This document shows positions 40,708 through 50,088 of a stretch of 64,000 nucleotides of DNA, one piece after another (within the stretch, counting starts at the first letter, position 1; each line of letters starts with the position of its first letter). The notes beneath the pieces were generated by a model. That model saw only the letters and a list, made by a program, of their open reading frames with translations, did not search any database and had not been told where the DNA came from. The DNA comes from Selenomonadales bacterium UBA7018 (GTDB lineage Bacteria > Bacillota > Negativicutes > Selenomonadales > Selenomonadaceae): NCBI GenBank assembly GCA_002448305.1, contig DJWY01000016.1:1-64000 (forward strand), read 5' to 3'. Both the position numbers and the translations under genes were made by a program.

Positions 40708-41487
40708 ATGAAATGTTTTGTTTGCGGCGGGGAAATGCGCCCGTTCATGGAGAAATTTTTTGGAATGAAAAATCTTGACGTGTGCGAATATGTTCGTTGC
40801 GAAGATTGCGGGCTTGTCGTCGCGAAAACGATTTACGAAATGCCGCAAAAAAATTGGGAGGCTCTCAACCGCGAATGCCACGCCGCATATCAAAATACGA
40901 ATGAACTTGCCGTTGACCCGAATTGGCTAGCGCGACTCAAGGCGCAGGCGGCAGTTCTGACGGATTTAATAAAGTGCGGCGTTTTGGATAAAAATTGCAA
41001 TGCTGTCGACTACGGCGCGGGCGACGGAAAATTATCTGATATGTGCGGGTCGTGGCTGAAAAAGTTTGATGCATATATGTCGCGCCCGAATGAAAATTAT
41101 TTATCGGCGGAAGAACTTAAGCCCGCGAGTTTTGACTTTGTGATAACTTGTTCGGTCTTTGAGCATTTGCTCGGCGCGGGCGACGTTGAAAAAATTTTCG
41201 CGCTGTTGAAGGCGGACGGCATTGCGGCAATTCATACACTCATTTGCGAAGAAGTTCCACGCGACCCGAATTGGTTTTATCTCCAGCCCGTGCACTGTAC
41301 TTTCTGGACAAATGCCGCCATGAAGAAAATTTTTGCGCAGTACGGCTTCAAGGCTTGCGCGTATCATGTCGGGGCGCGATTATGGCTCATGTTTAAGGAC
41401 GCTGAAAAAATTTCGCGGCTCGAAAATTCCGATTGGATATTATCAGATGATTTTGTTGATTATTGGAAGGTTAAGCCCTACAGATGA
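40708..41487 (+). CDS. Class I SAM methyltransferase with N-terminal zinc ribbon
   Basis: A 259-residue protein. Residues 3-36 hold two CxxC pairs (CFVCGG and CEDCGL), a probable zinc ribbon. A Rossmann methyltransferase core follows: VDYGAGDGKLSDM near 95 (SAM-binding glycine loop), DFVITCSVFEHL near 143 and LLKADGIAAIHTLI. The substrate is unknown. GGAGG precedes the ATG and the stop overlaps the following ABC gene by 4 bp, so the two are coupled. Confidence 0.78.
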   Translation: MKCFVCGGEMRPFMEKFFGMKNLDVCEYVRCEDCGLVVAKTIYEMPQKNWEALNRECHAAYQNTNELAVDPNWLARLKAQAAVLTDLIKCGVLDKNCNAVDYGAGDGKLSDMCGSWLKKFDAYMSRPNENYLSAEELKPASFDFVITCSVFEHLLGAGDVEKIFALLKADGIAAIHTLICEEVPRDPNWFYLQPVHCTFWTNAAMKKIFAQYGFKACAYHVGARLWLMFKDAEKISRLENSDWILSDDFVDYWKVKPYR

Positions 41488-43007
41488 AAAGATTCTACGC
41501 TTTTAAATCGCATAAAAAAATCTTCGGCGAAATCGCACTGTGTAAGCTCGTCGAAGGATTTTTTATTTTGCTCGGCGCGAAATTTTTAGTTGAATTCATT
41601 GATTCGCCATCGGAAAAAATTTTAGCGATAACGTTCGGGCTTTTCGCGGGGAGATTTTTTATTTCCGCGCTCGCCGATAAATTTTTCGCCCGTTTGTCAG
41701 CTACAATCCAATTTGACTTCCGCAAAATGATTCACGAACAAATTTTCAAGCGGGAAACGCCAAGCGGCGAACTCTTAACGCTACTTTTCGACACGTTGCA
41801 AGCTCTCGACGATTTTTTTATAAAGGTCGCGCCGCAAATATCTTCCACCGTAATTTTCTTGCCGATATTTTTAATCTGCGCGGCGGGCGTCGATTTTATC
41901 ACGGCTGCAATTTTATTCGTGACATTTCCAATCGCGCCGATACTTTTATGGCTAATCGGCAAAGCAACGGCTGAAAAAAATGCCCGCGCATGGGCGCAAC
42001 TTCAGAAATTGAACGGCGACTTCAAAGAAATTTTGTCGGCAATCACGACGCTAAAAATTTTCGGGAGAATCAACGCGGGAGCAAAAAAAATTCGAGAAAA
42101 GTCCCAACAATCGTCGCAATCAACGCTTGACGTGCTGAAGTTTGCGTTTATCTCGTCGTTCGCGCTGGAATTAATAACGACATTATCAATCGCGCTTGTC
42201 GCCGTAACTTTGGGCTTGCGATTGGTCGCGGGCACCGTCGAATTTCAGCCGGCGTTATTTTTATTGCTACTCGCGCCCGAATTTTTCTTGCCGATAAGGC
42301 GATTTGGCGTCGCCTTCCACGTGATAATTTCGGCGAAATCGTCTTTGGAACGCTTAAATATATTTCTGGACGTTGCGGAAGAAAAAACCGGATTCACAGG
42401 AAAAATTTTAATGCCACCAACAATTTCCGTTAAAAATTTGAGTTTCGGCTACCAAAAGGCGCAAGTCTTCAGCGATTTAAATTTAGAATTCAAAGCGGGA
42501 AAGATAACGGCTTTAACTGGCGAATCGGGCGCAGGAAAATCGACTTTGCTAAAACTTTTGGCGGGGATTTTAACTCCGACGGCGGGCGAAATCTTCCTTA
42601 ACGAGTTTTCAAGCGCGAAAATCGAAAAGAATTCTCTGCAGTCAAAAATTTCCTACGTGCCGCAAGCCCCGCACATATTCGAGGCGACACTACAGGAAAA
42701 TTTAACAATGTTCGGCGAATTGGACGACGCGAAGTTGAAAAATTTCTTATCGGAGCTGAATTTATCACTGGAATTAAAATCGCGGCAAAAACTAAGTCGC
42801 GGACAACTTCAGCGGCTCGGCTTGATACGCGCACTGCTAAAAGACGCGCCGATAATGCTTTTGGACGAACCGACCGCAGGTCTTGACGAAATCACGGAAA
42901 AGAAAGTCCTTGTGCTGATAAAAAAAATCTCCATGCGCAAAACGATAATCATATCAACGCATCGAGTAGCCGTGATTGAAATTGCTGACGAAATTTTGAA
43001 ACTATAA
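41484..43007 (+). CDS. CydD-like ABC transporter (permease-ATPase)
   Basis: A 507-residue half-transporter. Membrane domain about 1-295 with six helices; the block LNGDFKEILSAITTLKIFGR near 177-194 and LLLAPEFFLPIRRFGVAFH near 261-279 match CydD, which exports glutathione/cysteine for cytochrome bd assembly together with CydC. ATPase domain: Walker A GESGAGKST 346-353, signature LSRGQLQRLGL, Walker B IMLLDEPTAGLD, H-loop STHR. No CydC and no cydAB are adjacent, so it may pair with a distant partner or work as a homodimer. No C39 peptidase domain. Confidence 0.8.
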   Translation: MKRFYAFKSHKKIFGEIALCKLVEGFFILLGAKFLVEFIDSPSEKILAITFGLFAGRFFISALADKFFARLSATIQFDFRKMIHEQIFKRETPSGELLTLLFDTLQALDDFFIKVAPQISSTVIFLPIFLICAAGVDFITAAILFVTFPIAPILLWLIGKATAEKNARAWAQLQKLNGDFKEILSAITTLKIFGRINAGAKKIREKSQQSSQSTLDVLKFAFISSFALELITTLSIALVAVTLGLRLVAGTVEFQPALFLLLLAPEFFLPIRRFGVAFHVIISAKSSLERLNIFLDVAEEKTGFTGKILMPPTISVKNLSFGYQKAQVFSDLNLEFKAGKITALTGESGAGKSTLLKLLAGILTPTAGEIFLNEFSSAKIEKNSLQSKISYVPQAPHIFEATLQENLTMFGELDDAKLKNFLSELNLSLELKSRQKLSRGQLQRLGLIRALLKDAPIMLLDEPTAGLDEITEKKVLVLIKKISMRKTIIISTHRVAVIEIADEILKL

Positions 43008-43009
43008 AG

Positions 43010-45376
43010 CTATTTAATAGTGACGAGCGTTGCGCCGGTGCCGCCTTCGTCTTGGTCAGCGAATTGGAAATTGGCAACGGAATTATTGCCGCGCAAAAAA
43101 TTATGTACGCCAATTCGCAACGCGCCAGTGCCTTTGCCGTGAATTATCAAAACTTGCTTGAGTCCAGAAAGTTGCGCATCGTCAATGAATTTGCCGCAAA
43201 TTTGCTCCGCTTCGTCGACCGTCATTCCGCGAATATCGATACTGCGCGTAACGTTGGCGGTTTTCTGCAGAAGTCCGAGCGAGCCGCGATTTTGATTAGC
43301 GGGCGGCGAAAAATTTTCCTGCGAGCCGTGACTGACAAAGCGGCAGGAAGAAATTTTAACGGTGGTGCGCATTGCGCCAATTTGCACGCTTAAAGAATCG
43401 TCTTCGATAGCAAGGACGGTGCCTTTTTGGTCGAGCGGCTTAATATAAACGGTGTCGCCGACGAAAATTTTTTTCTTATCAATGCGGGTGCCGACGAATT
43501 TATCAGCGATAATTCCGGTTGCGGAATCGATTTCGGCTTCGCGAAGTTTATCGCGGGATTGCTGAATAACTTGCTGGCGGCGTTTAACGCCCGCATCGTC
43601 GAATTGCTCTTTGAGCGCGGCGATAATTTCTTCTGCCTCGCGCTTAGTTTCGCGAACCATAGCGGCGGATTTTTCCTTAGCCTTGCGAATAATATCGCCC
43701 TTCGTTTTAGCGATTTCGTCGCGCATTTCGGCAATTTTTTTCTCGTTCTTAGTGATTTGTTGCTGACGCTCAAAAATTTCTGCGTTACGCTGTTCAAAAA
43801 TCATGCGCTGCGTCTCAAGCTCGGAGATAATTTTTTCAAAGTTGGCGTGGTCGGCGGTTATGAGTTGCTTAGCGCGCAGAATCAAACTTTGCGGAAGTCC
43901 CAAGCGTTGACTTATGGAAAAAGCGTTGCTCGCGCCAGGAATGCCTATTAGCAAGCGATAAGTCGGTCGCAAAGTTTCTGAATCAAATTCGACGCAAGCA
44001 TTTTCAATCCCGTCAGTTGAATAGGCGAAAGTTTTCAATTCTGAATAATGCGTTGTGGCGATAGTCGCCGCGCCGATTTGCAAAAGGCGTTCCAAAATCG
44101 ACATAGCAAGGGCGGCTCCTTCATCGGGGTCGGTCCCTGCGCCAATTTCGTCGAGCAGAACTAAATCATTTTCCGTAACGTCGTCGAGAATCGCAACTAT
44201 TTTTTTCATGTGGGCAGAAAAAGTCGATAAACTTTGCTCAATGGATTGCTCGTCGCCAATGTCAGCGAAAATATTTCCAAAAACTGCAATTCGCGAGCCA
44301 AAAGCGGCAGGGATATAAAGCCCAGATTGAGTCATGAGAGCCAAAAGCCCTAAAGTTTTCATGGAAACAGTTTTGCCGCCGGTATTCGGTCCGGTGACTA
44401 GGAGCATAGAAAAATTTTCGCCAAGTTGAATGTCAATCGGAATCACGGTTTCAGGAGAAATTAGCGGGTGCCGCGCAGATTTTAAATCGGTAAATTTATC
44501 AAGTAAAGGTTCAGTCGCGTTGAGGTCGCGGGCTAATTTTGCTTTGGCGAAGACTAAATCAACGTCAGCCAAAATTTTTATGTTATTGGTTAGCAAGTCA
44601 AGATTTTTCCGAACAGAATCGCTTAGCGTGCGCAAAATCCTAGCGACTTCGTGACGTTCGGCGGCTTCGAGTTCCTTGACGCTGTTATTTAAATTCACGA
44701 CGGACATTGGCTCAATAAAAACAGTCGCGCCGGTCGCGGATTGGTCGTGGACAATGCCGGCGAATTGCGATTTATATTCGAGCTTGACGGGCAAAACGTA
44801 TCTATCGCCTCGCATAGTGACAATCGCGTCTTGAAAAAATTTCTGCTTGCTTGCGTCGTGGAGAATATTAAAAATTTCGGTCTTGATACGATTTTGGGCG
44901 GATTTCAATTCGCGGCGAATTTTTTGCAGTTCTGTGCTCGCCGTGTCGCGAATATTTCCGTGTTCGTCAACAGAATTATCAAGTTGCCGTTCCAAGTTGC
45001 CTAAAATTTCTAGTTGCGCGGCGCGAAATTTTAATTTAGGCGCGTCGATTTCGCTTTCCTTGAAAAACGTTTTAACTTGCCGCATAGTGTACATAGTCGA
45101 AAGAATATCTAAAAATTCTTCGGCTTCGGCGATGCTCCCCAATCGAATTTTCTTAAAGACTTCCCGAACATCGCGAAAACCTCCGAGCGGCGGCGAACTC
45201 AACGCGAAAATCTTAACGGCTTCAGTTGTCAGCGAAAGATTTTCCTTGACCGTCTCAAAATCGTCACTCGGCTCAATTTTCTCGGCTAGCTCCTTGCCAA
45301 AATTGCTCGTCGCACAATCTCGCAGTCGTGATAAAATTTTATCGAACTCCAAAATCTTAAATGAGTTTTTCAGCAT
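43010..45376 (-). CDS. mutS2: Endonuclease MutS2
   Basis: MutS2, 788 residues, a MutS relative without the mismatch-recognition domain that acts in recombination control or collided-ribosome rescue. ATPase Walker A GPNTGGKT at 329-336, DEIGAGTDPDEGAAL Walker B, long coiled coil about 510-620, KOW-like region about 635-680 and a C-terminal Smr domain (SIDIRGMTVDEAEQ, LIIHGKGTGALR). Full length. Its stop lies 2 bp from the converging ABC gene stop. Confidence 0.95.
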   Translation of the reverse strand: MLKNSFKILEFDKILSRLRDCATSNFGKELAEKIEPSDDFETVKENLSLTTEAVKIFALSSPPLGGFRDVREVFKKIRLGSIAEAEEFLDILSTMYTMRQVKTFFKESEIDAPKLKFRAAQLEILGNLERQLDNSVDEHGNIRDTASTELQKIRRELKSAQNRIKTEIFNILHDASKQKFFQDAIVTMRGDRYVLPVKLEYKSQFAGIVHDQSATGATVFIEPMSVVNLNNSVKELEAAERHEVARILRTLSDSVRKNLDLLTNNIKILADVDLVFAKAKLARDLNATEPLLDKFTDLKSARHPLISPETVIPIDIQLGENFSMLLVTGPNTGGKTVSMKTLGLLALMTQSGLYIPAAFGSRIAVFGNIFADIGDEQSIEQSLSTFSAHMKKIVAILDDVTENDLVLLDEIGAGTDPDEGAALAMSILERLLQIGAATIATTHYSELKTFAYSTDGIENACVEFDSETLRPTYRLLIGIPGASNAFSISQRLGLPQSLILRAKQLITADHANFEKIISELETQRMIFEQRNAEIFERQQQITKNEKKIAEMRDEIAKTKGDIIRKAKEKSAAMVRETKREAEEIIAALKEQFDDAGVKRRQQVIQQSRDKLREAEIDSATGIIADKFVGTRIDKKKIFVGDTVYIKPLDQKGTVLAIEDDSLSVQIGAMRTTVKISSCRFVSHGSQENFSPPANQNRGSLGLLQKTANVTRSIDIRGMTVDEAEQICGKFIDDAQLSGLKQVLIIHGKGTGALRIGVHNFLRGNNSVANFQFADQDEGGTGATLVTIK

Positions 45377-45459
45377 TGAATCTTCCTTCCAAATTTTTTG
45401 CCATATTATACACGACTGAAAAACTTTTTAAAATGCTGCGCCGCAAAAGCTCTCTCAAA

Positions 45460-45487
45460 TTGCTAGATTTTCCCTTCCCGCTATGCT
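45460..45487 (+). promoter_or_regulatory. Promoter of DUF881-sbp
   Basis: TTGCTA, 16-bp spacer, TATGCT, about 35 bp before the ATG at 45522. Confidence 0.45.
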
Positions 45488-45521
45488 AAGATGTTCGCAA
45501 CCAATAAAAGGAGGCGTCGAA

Positions 45522-46211
45522 ATGAGCAAATTTACTCGCGGCGGCTGGTCGATAACTTTCGTGTGCATGATTATCGGCTTTATGCTCGCTGTGCAATTCC
45601 GGCAAGTTCAAGACGCTAAAGAAACTCTGCCAAATCAGCGCGTCGAAGAATTATCCGGGCGATTGATTCAGCTTGAGGAAGAACGCGACGAACTGGAAAA
45701 GCAACTCGAAATTTTAAAGCAGGAATCGGCAACCACTACTAATCACGAATTCATTTCCGAGCTAAAGTTTCAAGCTTGCGCGACGGCTCTTTCCGGCGAA
45801 GGTGTTATAATAAAAATGGACGACAGCACCCGCGCCGCTAAATCCGGCGAAAATCCTAATCTCTATCTGATTCACGACGATGATATTTTGCGAGTGATAA
45901 ATGAACTTCGTGCGGCGGGTGCAGAGGCAATTTCTATAAACGGTCAGCGACTTATCGCGACAAGTGAAATTCGTTGCGCAGGACCGACGCTTTCTGTTAA
46001 TAATGTTCGTAGTGCCGCACCTTACGAGATAAAAGCTATTGGCGAAAAGAAATCCCTTGAGAACGCTATAAAAATGCGCGGCGGCGTTGCTGAAACGTTA
46101 AAAGTTTGGGGCATTCAACTTGAAGTTTCGACCGCTGCCAATATTCAAATCCCGCCTTACAAGGGAACTTTCAAGCGAACTCATTCAAAGATTGTCGAGG
46201 AAAATTTATGA
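45522..46211 (+). CDS. DUF881 family protein
   Basis: A 229-residue protein, DUF881 (PF05949). N-terminal membrane helix at about 8-24, coiled coil about 38-75 (VEELSGRLIQLEEERDELEKQLE), then the DUF881 domain (LSGEGVIIKMDD, NLYLIHDDDILRVINELRAAGAEAISINGQR). The family sits beside sbp and ftsZ in Firmicutes; function unknown. ATG 45522 follows AAAGGAGGCG. It overlaps sbp by 4 bp. Confidence 0.88.
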   Translation: MSKFTRGGWSITFVCMIIGFMLAVQFRQVQDAKETLPNQRVEELSGRLIQLEEERDELEKQLEILKQESATTTNHEFISELKFQACATALSGEGVIIKMDDSTRAAKSGENPNLYLIHDDDILRVINELRAAGAEAISINGQRLIATSEIRCAGPTLSVNNVRSAAPYEIKAIGEKKSLENAIKMRGGVAETLKVWGIQLEVSTAANIQIPPYKGTFKRTHSKIVEENL

Positions 46212-46546
46212 TAAAAGCTTTAATCGGATTGATTTTGGGAATTGTGGTTGGCTGTCTTTTTCCAATCAGCATAACGGGAGAATACTTGAAATTATTTTCA
46301 GTGGTGCTACTCGTTGCGCTTGATGCAGTTTTCGGCGGACTTCGTGCGGCAGTCAGTGAGCATTTCAGCGACACGGTTTTTATCACGGGCTTTATAACAA
46401 ACGCACTTTTCGCGGCGTTCCTGGTTTTTATCGGCGACAGGCTCGGCATTGATTTATATTACGTCGCGCTATTGGTTTTCGGTTTCAGGATTTTTAAAAA
46501 TTTGGCGGGACTTCGTCGCTACTTCCTAAAAAATTTAAATCTATGA
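46208..46546 (+). CDS. sbp: Small basic protein Sbp (DUF1290)
   Basis: A 112-residue membrane protein with three helices, DUF1290 (PF06947): LIGLILGIVVGCLFP, LLVALDAVFGGLRAAV and the last helix. Linked to division gene clusters; function unknown. The C-terminus is basic (RRYFLKNLNL). Confidence 0.87.
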   Translation: MIKALIGLILGIVVGCLFPISITGEYLKLFSVVLLVALDAVFGGLRAAVSEHFSDTVFITGFITNALFAAFLVFIGDRLGIDLYYVALLVFGFRIFKNLAGLRRYFLKNLNL

Positions 46547-46549
46547 AGC

Positions 46550-46611
46550 TAGCGAAACGCAATGTAGCGTATGAACGCGGCGATAACGTTTAAAGTGTCG
46601 TAACGTTGCCT
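46550..46611 (+). repeat. Dispersed hairpin element, copy 2
   Basis: TAGCGAAACGCAATGTAGCG... to TCGTAACGTTGCC, starting 3 bp after the sbp stop. It matches the copy at 56091 at most positions and can fold through GCAATGT/ACGTTGC. Confidence 0.7.
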
Positions 46612-46732
46612 GAAAAAAATATGACACTAAGTCTTTCGCAAATGAAATTTATATGGTAAAATGCTTTCGGATAGTTTGAAAAAATTTTTCCGCAGAGGGA
46701 TTCTAGAATAAATTTATGGAAGGAATGAGAGT

Positions 46733-47905
46733 GTGAGTGTGTTTGAATTAGATGACAACATTTTAGACCAGTTTGCGAAGATTAAAGTAATTGGCGTGGG
46801 TGGTGGCGGCAATAACGCCGTCAATCGAATGATTTCGCTCGGCTTGGAGGGCGTAGAATTTATAGCGGTCAATACCGACGCTCAAGCACTTCTTAACGCG
46901 CTGGCTCCTAAACGTATGCAAATCGGCGAAAAATTAACTCGTGGACTTGGCGCGGGAGCGCGTCCCGAAATCGGCGAAAAGGCTGCTATGGAAAGTCGCG
47001 AAGATATTATCAATGCCCTGCGCGGCTCGGATATGGTTTTCATAACGGCGGGCATGGGCGGCGGCACTGGTACTGGTGCGGCTCCAGTCGTTGCGCAATG
47101 CGCTAGGGAAATTGGCGCGTTGACGGTCGGCGTTGTTACTCGTCCCTTTACCTTTGAAGGTCCCAAGCGCAAGAAAAATGCTGATATTGGTATTGAGAAC
47201 CTCAAGAAAAATGTTGATACCATTATCACAATTCCGAACGATAGACTTTTGCAGGTCGTCGATAAGAAAACGCCAATGACGCAAGCTTTTACAATCGCCG
47301 ATGATATTTTGCGTCAAGGCGTCAAGGGCATATCGGATTTAATCGCGGTGCCCGGACTCGTCAATTTGGACTTTGCGGACGTTAAATCGATTATGAGCAA
47401 TGCCGGCTCGGCTCTTATGGGTATCGGCGAAGCTAGCGGCGAAAATGCAACCGTCGACGCCGTCAAAGCCGCGATTGATTCTCCGCTTTTGGAAACGAGT
47501 TTGCAAGGCGCACGCGGCGTTCTGCTCAACATTATGGGCGCGACTGATTCGCTTTCAATGATGGAAGTCAACGAGGCGTCAACGACCGTTCAAGAGGCGG
47601 CGCACCCCGACGCAGAAATTATTTGGGGCGTCAGCGTCGACGAAACTTTAGGCGATAAGGTTAGCGTAACGGTTATTGCAACGCGCTTTGACGACGAAGA
47701 AGAGGAAGAAGAAGTCAGCCAGCCCGAACCCGTTCGACCGGCTTTCCAAGAAGAAACTCCTTCGCCGCAACCTATGCGCGCTCGCGATACCTTGAAATCA
47801 GCACCGCCATTCGGGAATTTCGATTCGCCTTTCAATAACAATTCACAACCGAACAATCCGCCCGAATTAATCGACATACCGCCCTGGATGCGTACGCGCA
47901 GATGA
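46733..47905 (+). CDS. ftsZ: Cell division protein FtsZ
   Basis: FtsZ, 390 residues, the tubulin-like GTPase of the division ring. GMGGGTGTG signature at about 107-115, N-terminal [13 protein letters not shown]7 loop [11 protein letters not shown]. The C-terminal linker has an acidic run (DDEEEEEEV) and Pro/Asn-rich stretch; the tail [12 protein letters not shown] would bind FtsA or other membrane anchors. GTG start behind AAGGA. No ftsA lies upstream, where sbp and a repeat element are found instead. Confidence 0.96.
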   Translation: MSVFELDDNILDQFAKIKVIGVGGGGNNAVNRMISLGLEGVEFIAVNTDAQALLNALAPKRMQIGEKLTRGLGAGARPEIGEKAAMESREDIINALRGSDMVFITAGMGGGTGTGAAPVVAQCAREIGALTVGVVTRPFTFEGPKRKKNADIGIENLKKNVDTIITIPNDRLLQVVDKKTPMTQAFTIADDILRQGVKGISDLIAVPGLVNLDFADVKSIMSNAGSALMGIGEASGENATVDAVKAAIDSPLLETSLQGARGVLLNIMGATDSLSMMEVNEASTTVQEAAHPDAEIIWGVSVDETLGDKVSVTVIATRFDDEEEEEEVSQPEPVRPAFQEETPSPQPMRARDTLKSAPPFGNFDSPFNNNSQPNNPPELIDIPPWMRTRR

Positions 47906-47924
47906 ATAGCTTATATGAATAAAA

Positions 47925-47958
47925 ATTTCCCGCTAAAAAGTTCTTGGCGGGATTTTTT
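47925..47958 (+). terminator. ftsZ terminator
   Basis: TTCCCGC...GCGGGATTTTTTT hairpin with T-run. Confidence 0.75.
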
Positions 47959-48010
47959 TCAACGCGGCGAAATTATAATTTAACAGTTCAGAGAAAAGAG
48001 GCGATAAGTT

Positions 48011-48340
48011 ATGAAAAAATTTTTACGGCGGCTCGGCAAGACGCGCTTTATGATTATAATGCTGACGATTCTAGCCGCGCTTAGCTATTACTTTAATGGC
48101 TGGCTCGGCGTCGTGGCGGCGGCAATCGGTTGGTGTATAGGCGACGTTATTTATTATTGGAAAGACTACAAGCCGCGCATAATAAATTTCTTTAGACATA
48201 ACACGAAATTAAAAGTTCAAGCGATAATTTTTATTCCGATTGTGGCGGCGTGCATTTACTACGACGGCTGGCGCGGATTTCTTACGGCGATTGCGGGTTG
48301 GTGCGTCGGCGAATTTATCTGCAAACGATTTATCAAATGA
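48011..48340 (+). CDS. Membrane protein with internal duplication
   Basis: A 109-residue protein of unknown family. Two halves repeat the same pattern: SYYFNGWLGVVAAAIGWCIGDVI (about 25-47) and CIYYDGWRGFLTAIAGWCVGEFI (about 81-103), each preceded by a hydrophobic stretch, giving about four helices. Basic N-terminus (KKFLRRLGKTR). The repeated GWxG...GWCxG motif suggests an ancient duplication and a symmetric fold. Own terminator downstream. Confidence 0.65.
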   Translation: MKKFLRRLGKTRFMIIMLTILAALSYYFNGWLGVVAAAIGWCIGDVIYYWKDYKPRIINFFRHNTKLKVQAIIFIPIVAACIYYDGWRGFLTAIAGWCVGEFICKRFIK

Positions 48341-48349
48341 AAGTTTTTG

Positions 48350-48377
48350 CCCTTGCAAATCTCAGGGGCTTTTTTAT
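48350..48377 (+). terminator. Terminator after the 48011 gene
   Basis: GCCCTTG-CAAATCT-CAGGGGC hairpin, then TTTTTT. Confidence 0.65.
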
Positions 48378-48474
48378 TGTCTGAAAATTTTTAAACAAAT
48401 GGTTGACCAAAGTTCAAATGTGCGCTAAAATCTTACATAAAAATTTCAGGAGAAATTTAACGAAGGTGATCGAA

Positions 48475-50088
48475 ATGGAAAAGGCAACGGTCGTTGTAAT
48501 TGGCGGCGGAGCTACTGGACTGGGAATCCTTCGCGATTTATCTATGCGCGGCGTCAAAGCTTTGCTGGTCGAGAAAAACGATTTAGTCAACGGCGCAAGC
48601 TCGCGCTATCATGGACTTTTGCATAGCGGCGGGCGTTATGCCGTTAAAGACCAAGAGGCGGCGCGGGAATGCATTATCGAAAATCAGATTATGCGCAAAA
48701 TCGGTAAGAGTTGCGTTGAGCCATGCGGCGGTATGTTCACGCGGCTTGACATTGACGACCCCGCTTACGAGGAACTTTGGGTTAAAGGTTGCTCCGATAG
48801 CGGCATTGAGGCGACGCCCATTACTTTAGATGAAGCTTTCAGATTGGAGCCGCGACTTTCGCGCAAGCACGTTAAGAGCGCGTATCTTGTTCCCGACGCG
48901 GCGGTTGACGGTTTCCGTATGGCGTGGCAACTGATTGATTCTTCTAAACGTTACGGCGGACAATTCAAGACTTACACGGAAGTTATTGGCTTCGATAGCG
49001 TTAATGGAGAACTGCGCGGCGTGAAAGTTCGCGACCAGTTCACCGGCGAAGAATACGAAATTGCTTGCGATATTGCAGTCAATGCGGCGGGCGGTTGGGC
49101 TGGTTTTGTCGGGAAATTGGCGGGCGTTGAAATTGGCGTTCAACCGGACAAGGGAACTTTGATTGCGTTCAATCAGCGCATTGTCAATCACGTCGTCAAT
49201 CGGTTGCATAAGTCTTCCGATGGCGATATTTTTGTTCCGCACGGCTCGATTACTATTCTGGGCACATCGTCAATGAGCGTTCCAAATCCCGAAGACACTT
49301 CGACGAGCCGCGCTGAGGTTGAAAGCCTTTTGAAAATCGGCGAGGAAACTTTTGAGGACTTGCGCGACTTTAGAATTTTGCGTACGTTCGCAGGAAGTCG
49401 CCCGCTTTATATTCCGCCTGGCGGCGCAGTCGGGCGAAGTGCGTCCAGAGGCTTTGCAATCGTCGACCATGAACAGGACGGTTTAAAGGGATTCTTTACA
49501 ATCGTCGGCGGCAAGTTCACTACTTATCGGCTTATGGCGGAGAAAATGTGCAATCAAATCTGCGCCAAACTCGGAAATAACACGCCTTGCCGAACTGCTG
49601 ATGAGCCGCTTGTCGAAGAAGTTTCGCAGGAAGATAAAGACCGCGCTAAAAAGTTTTTCCCGTCGTACGGCGTTAATCTTGCGGCAACTCGTTTAGGCGT
49701 CGACAGATTTAAAAAAGTTGTTGAGCGTCTGGAGAGCGAACCCGAAAGCCGCGAGCTTATTTGCGAGTGCGAAAACGTCACCCGCGCCGAAGTCGAAGAA
49801 ATTTGCAAGGACGACACCAGCTTTATTGTCAATGACGTAAGGCGGCGGACGCGAATTGGCATGGGCACTTGTCAAGGTAACTTTTGCGCGTTGCGAGCGG
49901 CGGCGATTTTTGCTGATATGGGCGTTGAATCTACCGCGAAAGATTCTTTAACTCGTATGCGCGAATTTTTACAAGGGCGTTGGAAGGGAATTAGACCGGT
50001 GCTTTTGGGCAGAACATTGCGCGAAACTGAAATGACGCGCTCAATCTACGAACTTTCTATGAATATCAAAGGGGGTGCGCCGCAATGA
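48475..50088 (+). CDS. glpA: Anaerobic glycerol-3-phosphate dehydrogenase subunit A
   Basis: GlpA, 537 residues, the FAD subunit oxidising glycerol-3-phosphate to DHAP and passing electrons to menaquinone through GlpB and GlpC. FAD motif VVVIGGGATGLGILRDL at 5-21, SSRYHGLLHSGGRYAV near 44, and a C-terminal BFD-like [2Fe-2S] domain with ICECENVTRAEVEE and GMGTCQGNFC. ATG 48475 is chosen with GAAGGTGAT 4-5 bp upstream. It overlaps glpB by 4 bp. Confidence 0.95.
   Translation: MEKATVVVIGGGATGLGILRDLSMRGVKALLVEKNDLVNGASSRYHGLLHSGGRYAVKDQEAARECIIENQIMRKIGKSCVEPCGGMFTRLDIDDPAYEELWVKGCSDSGIEATPITLDEAFRLEPRLSRKHVKSAYLVPDAAVDGFRMAWQLIDSSKRYGGQFKTYTEVIGFDSVNGELRGVKVRDQFTGEEYEIACDIAVNAAGGWAGFVGKLAGVEIGVQPDKGTLIAFNQRIVNHVVNRLHKSSDGDIFVPHGSITILGTSSMSVPNPEDTSTSRAEVESLLKIGEETFEDLRDFRILRTFAGSRPLYIPPGGAVGRSASRGFAIVDHEQDGLKGFFTIVGGKFTTYRLMAEKMCNQICAKLGNNTPCRTADEPLVEEVSQEDKDRAKKFFPSYGVNLAATRLGVDRFKKVVERLESEPESRELICECENVTRAEVEEICKDDTSFIVNDVRRRTRIGMGTCQGNFCALRAAAIFADMGVESTAKDSLTRMREFLQGRWKGIRPVLLGRTLRETEMTRSIYELSMNIKGGAPQ

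Noticed and set aside
41484..43007. ABC exporter for the leader peptides
   Set aside because: It lacks the N-terminal C39 peptidase domain and matches CydD in its membrane part.
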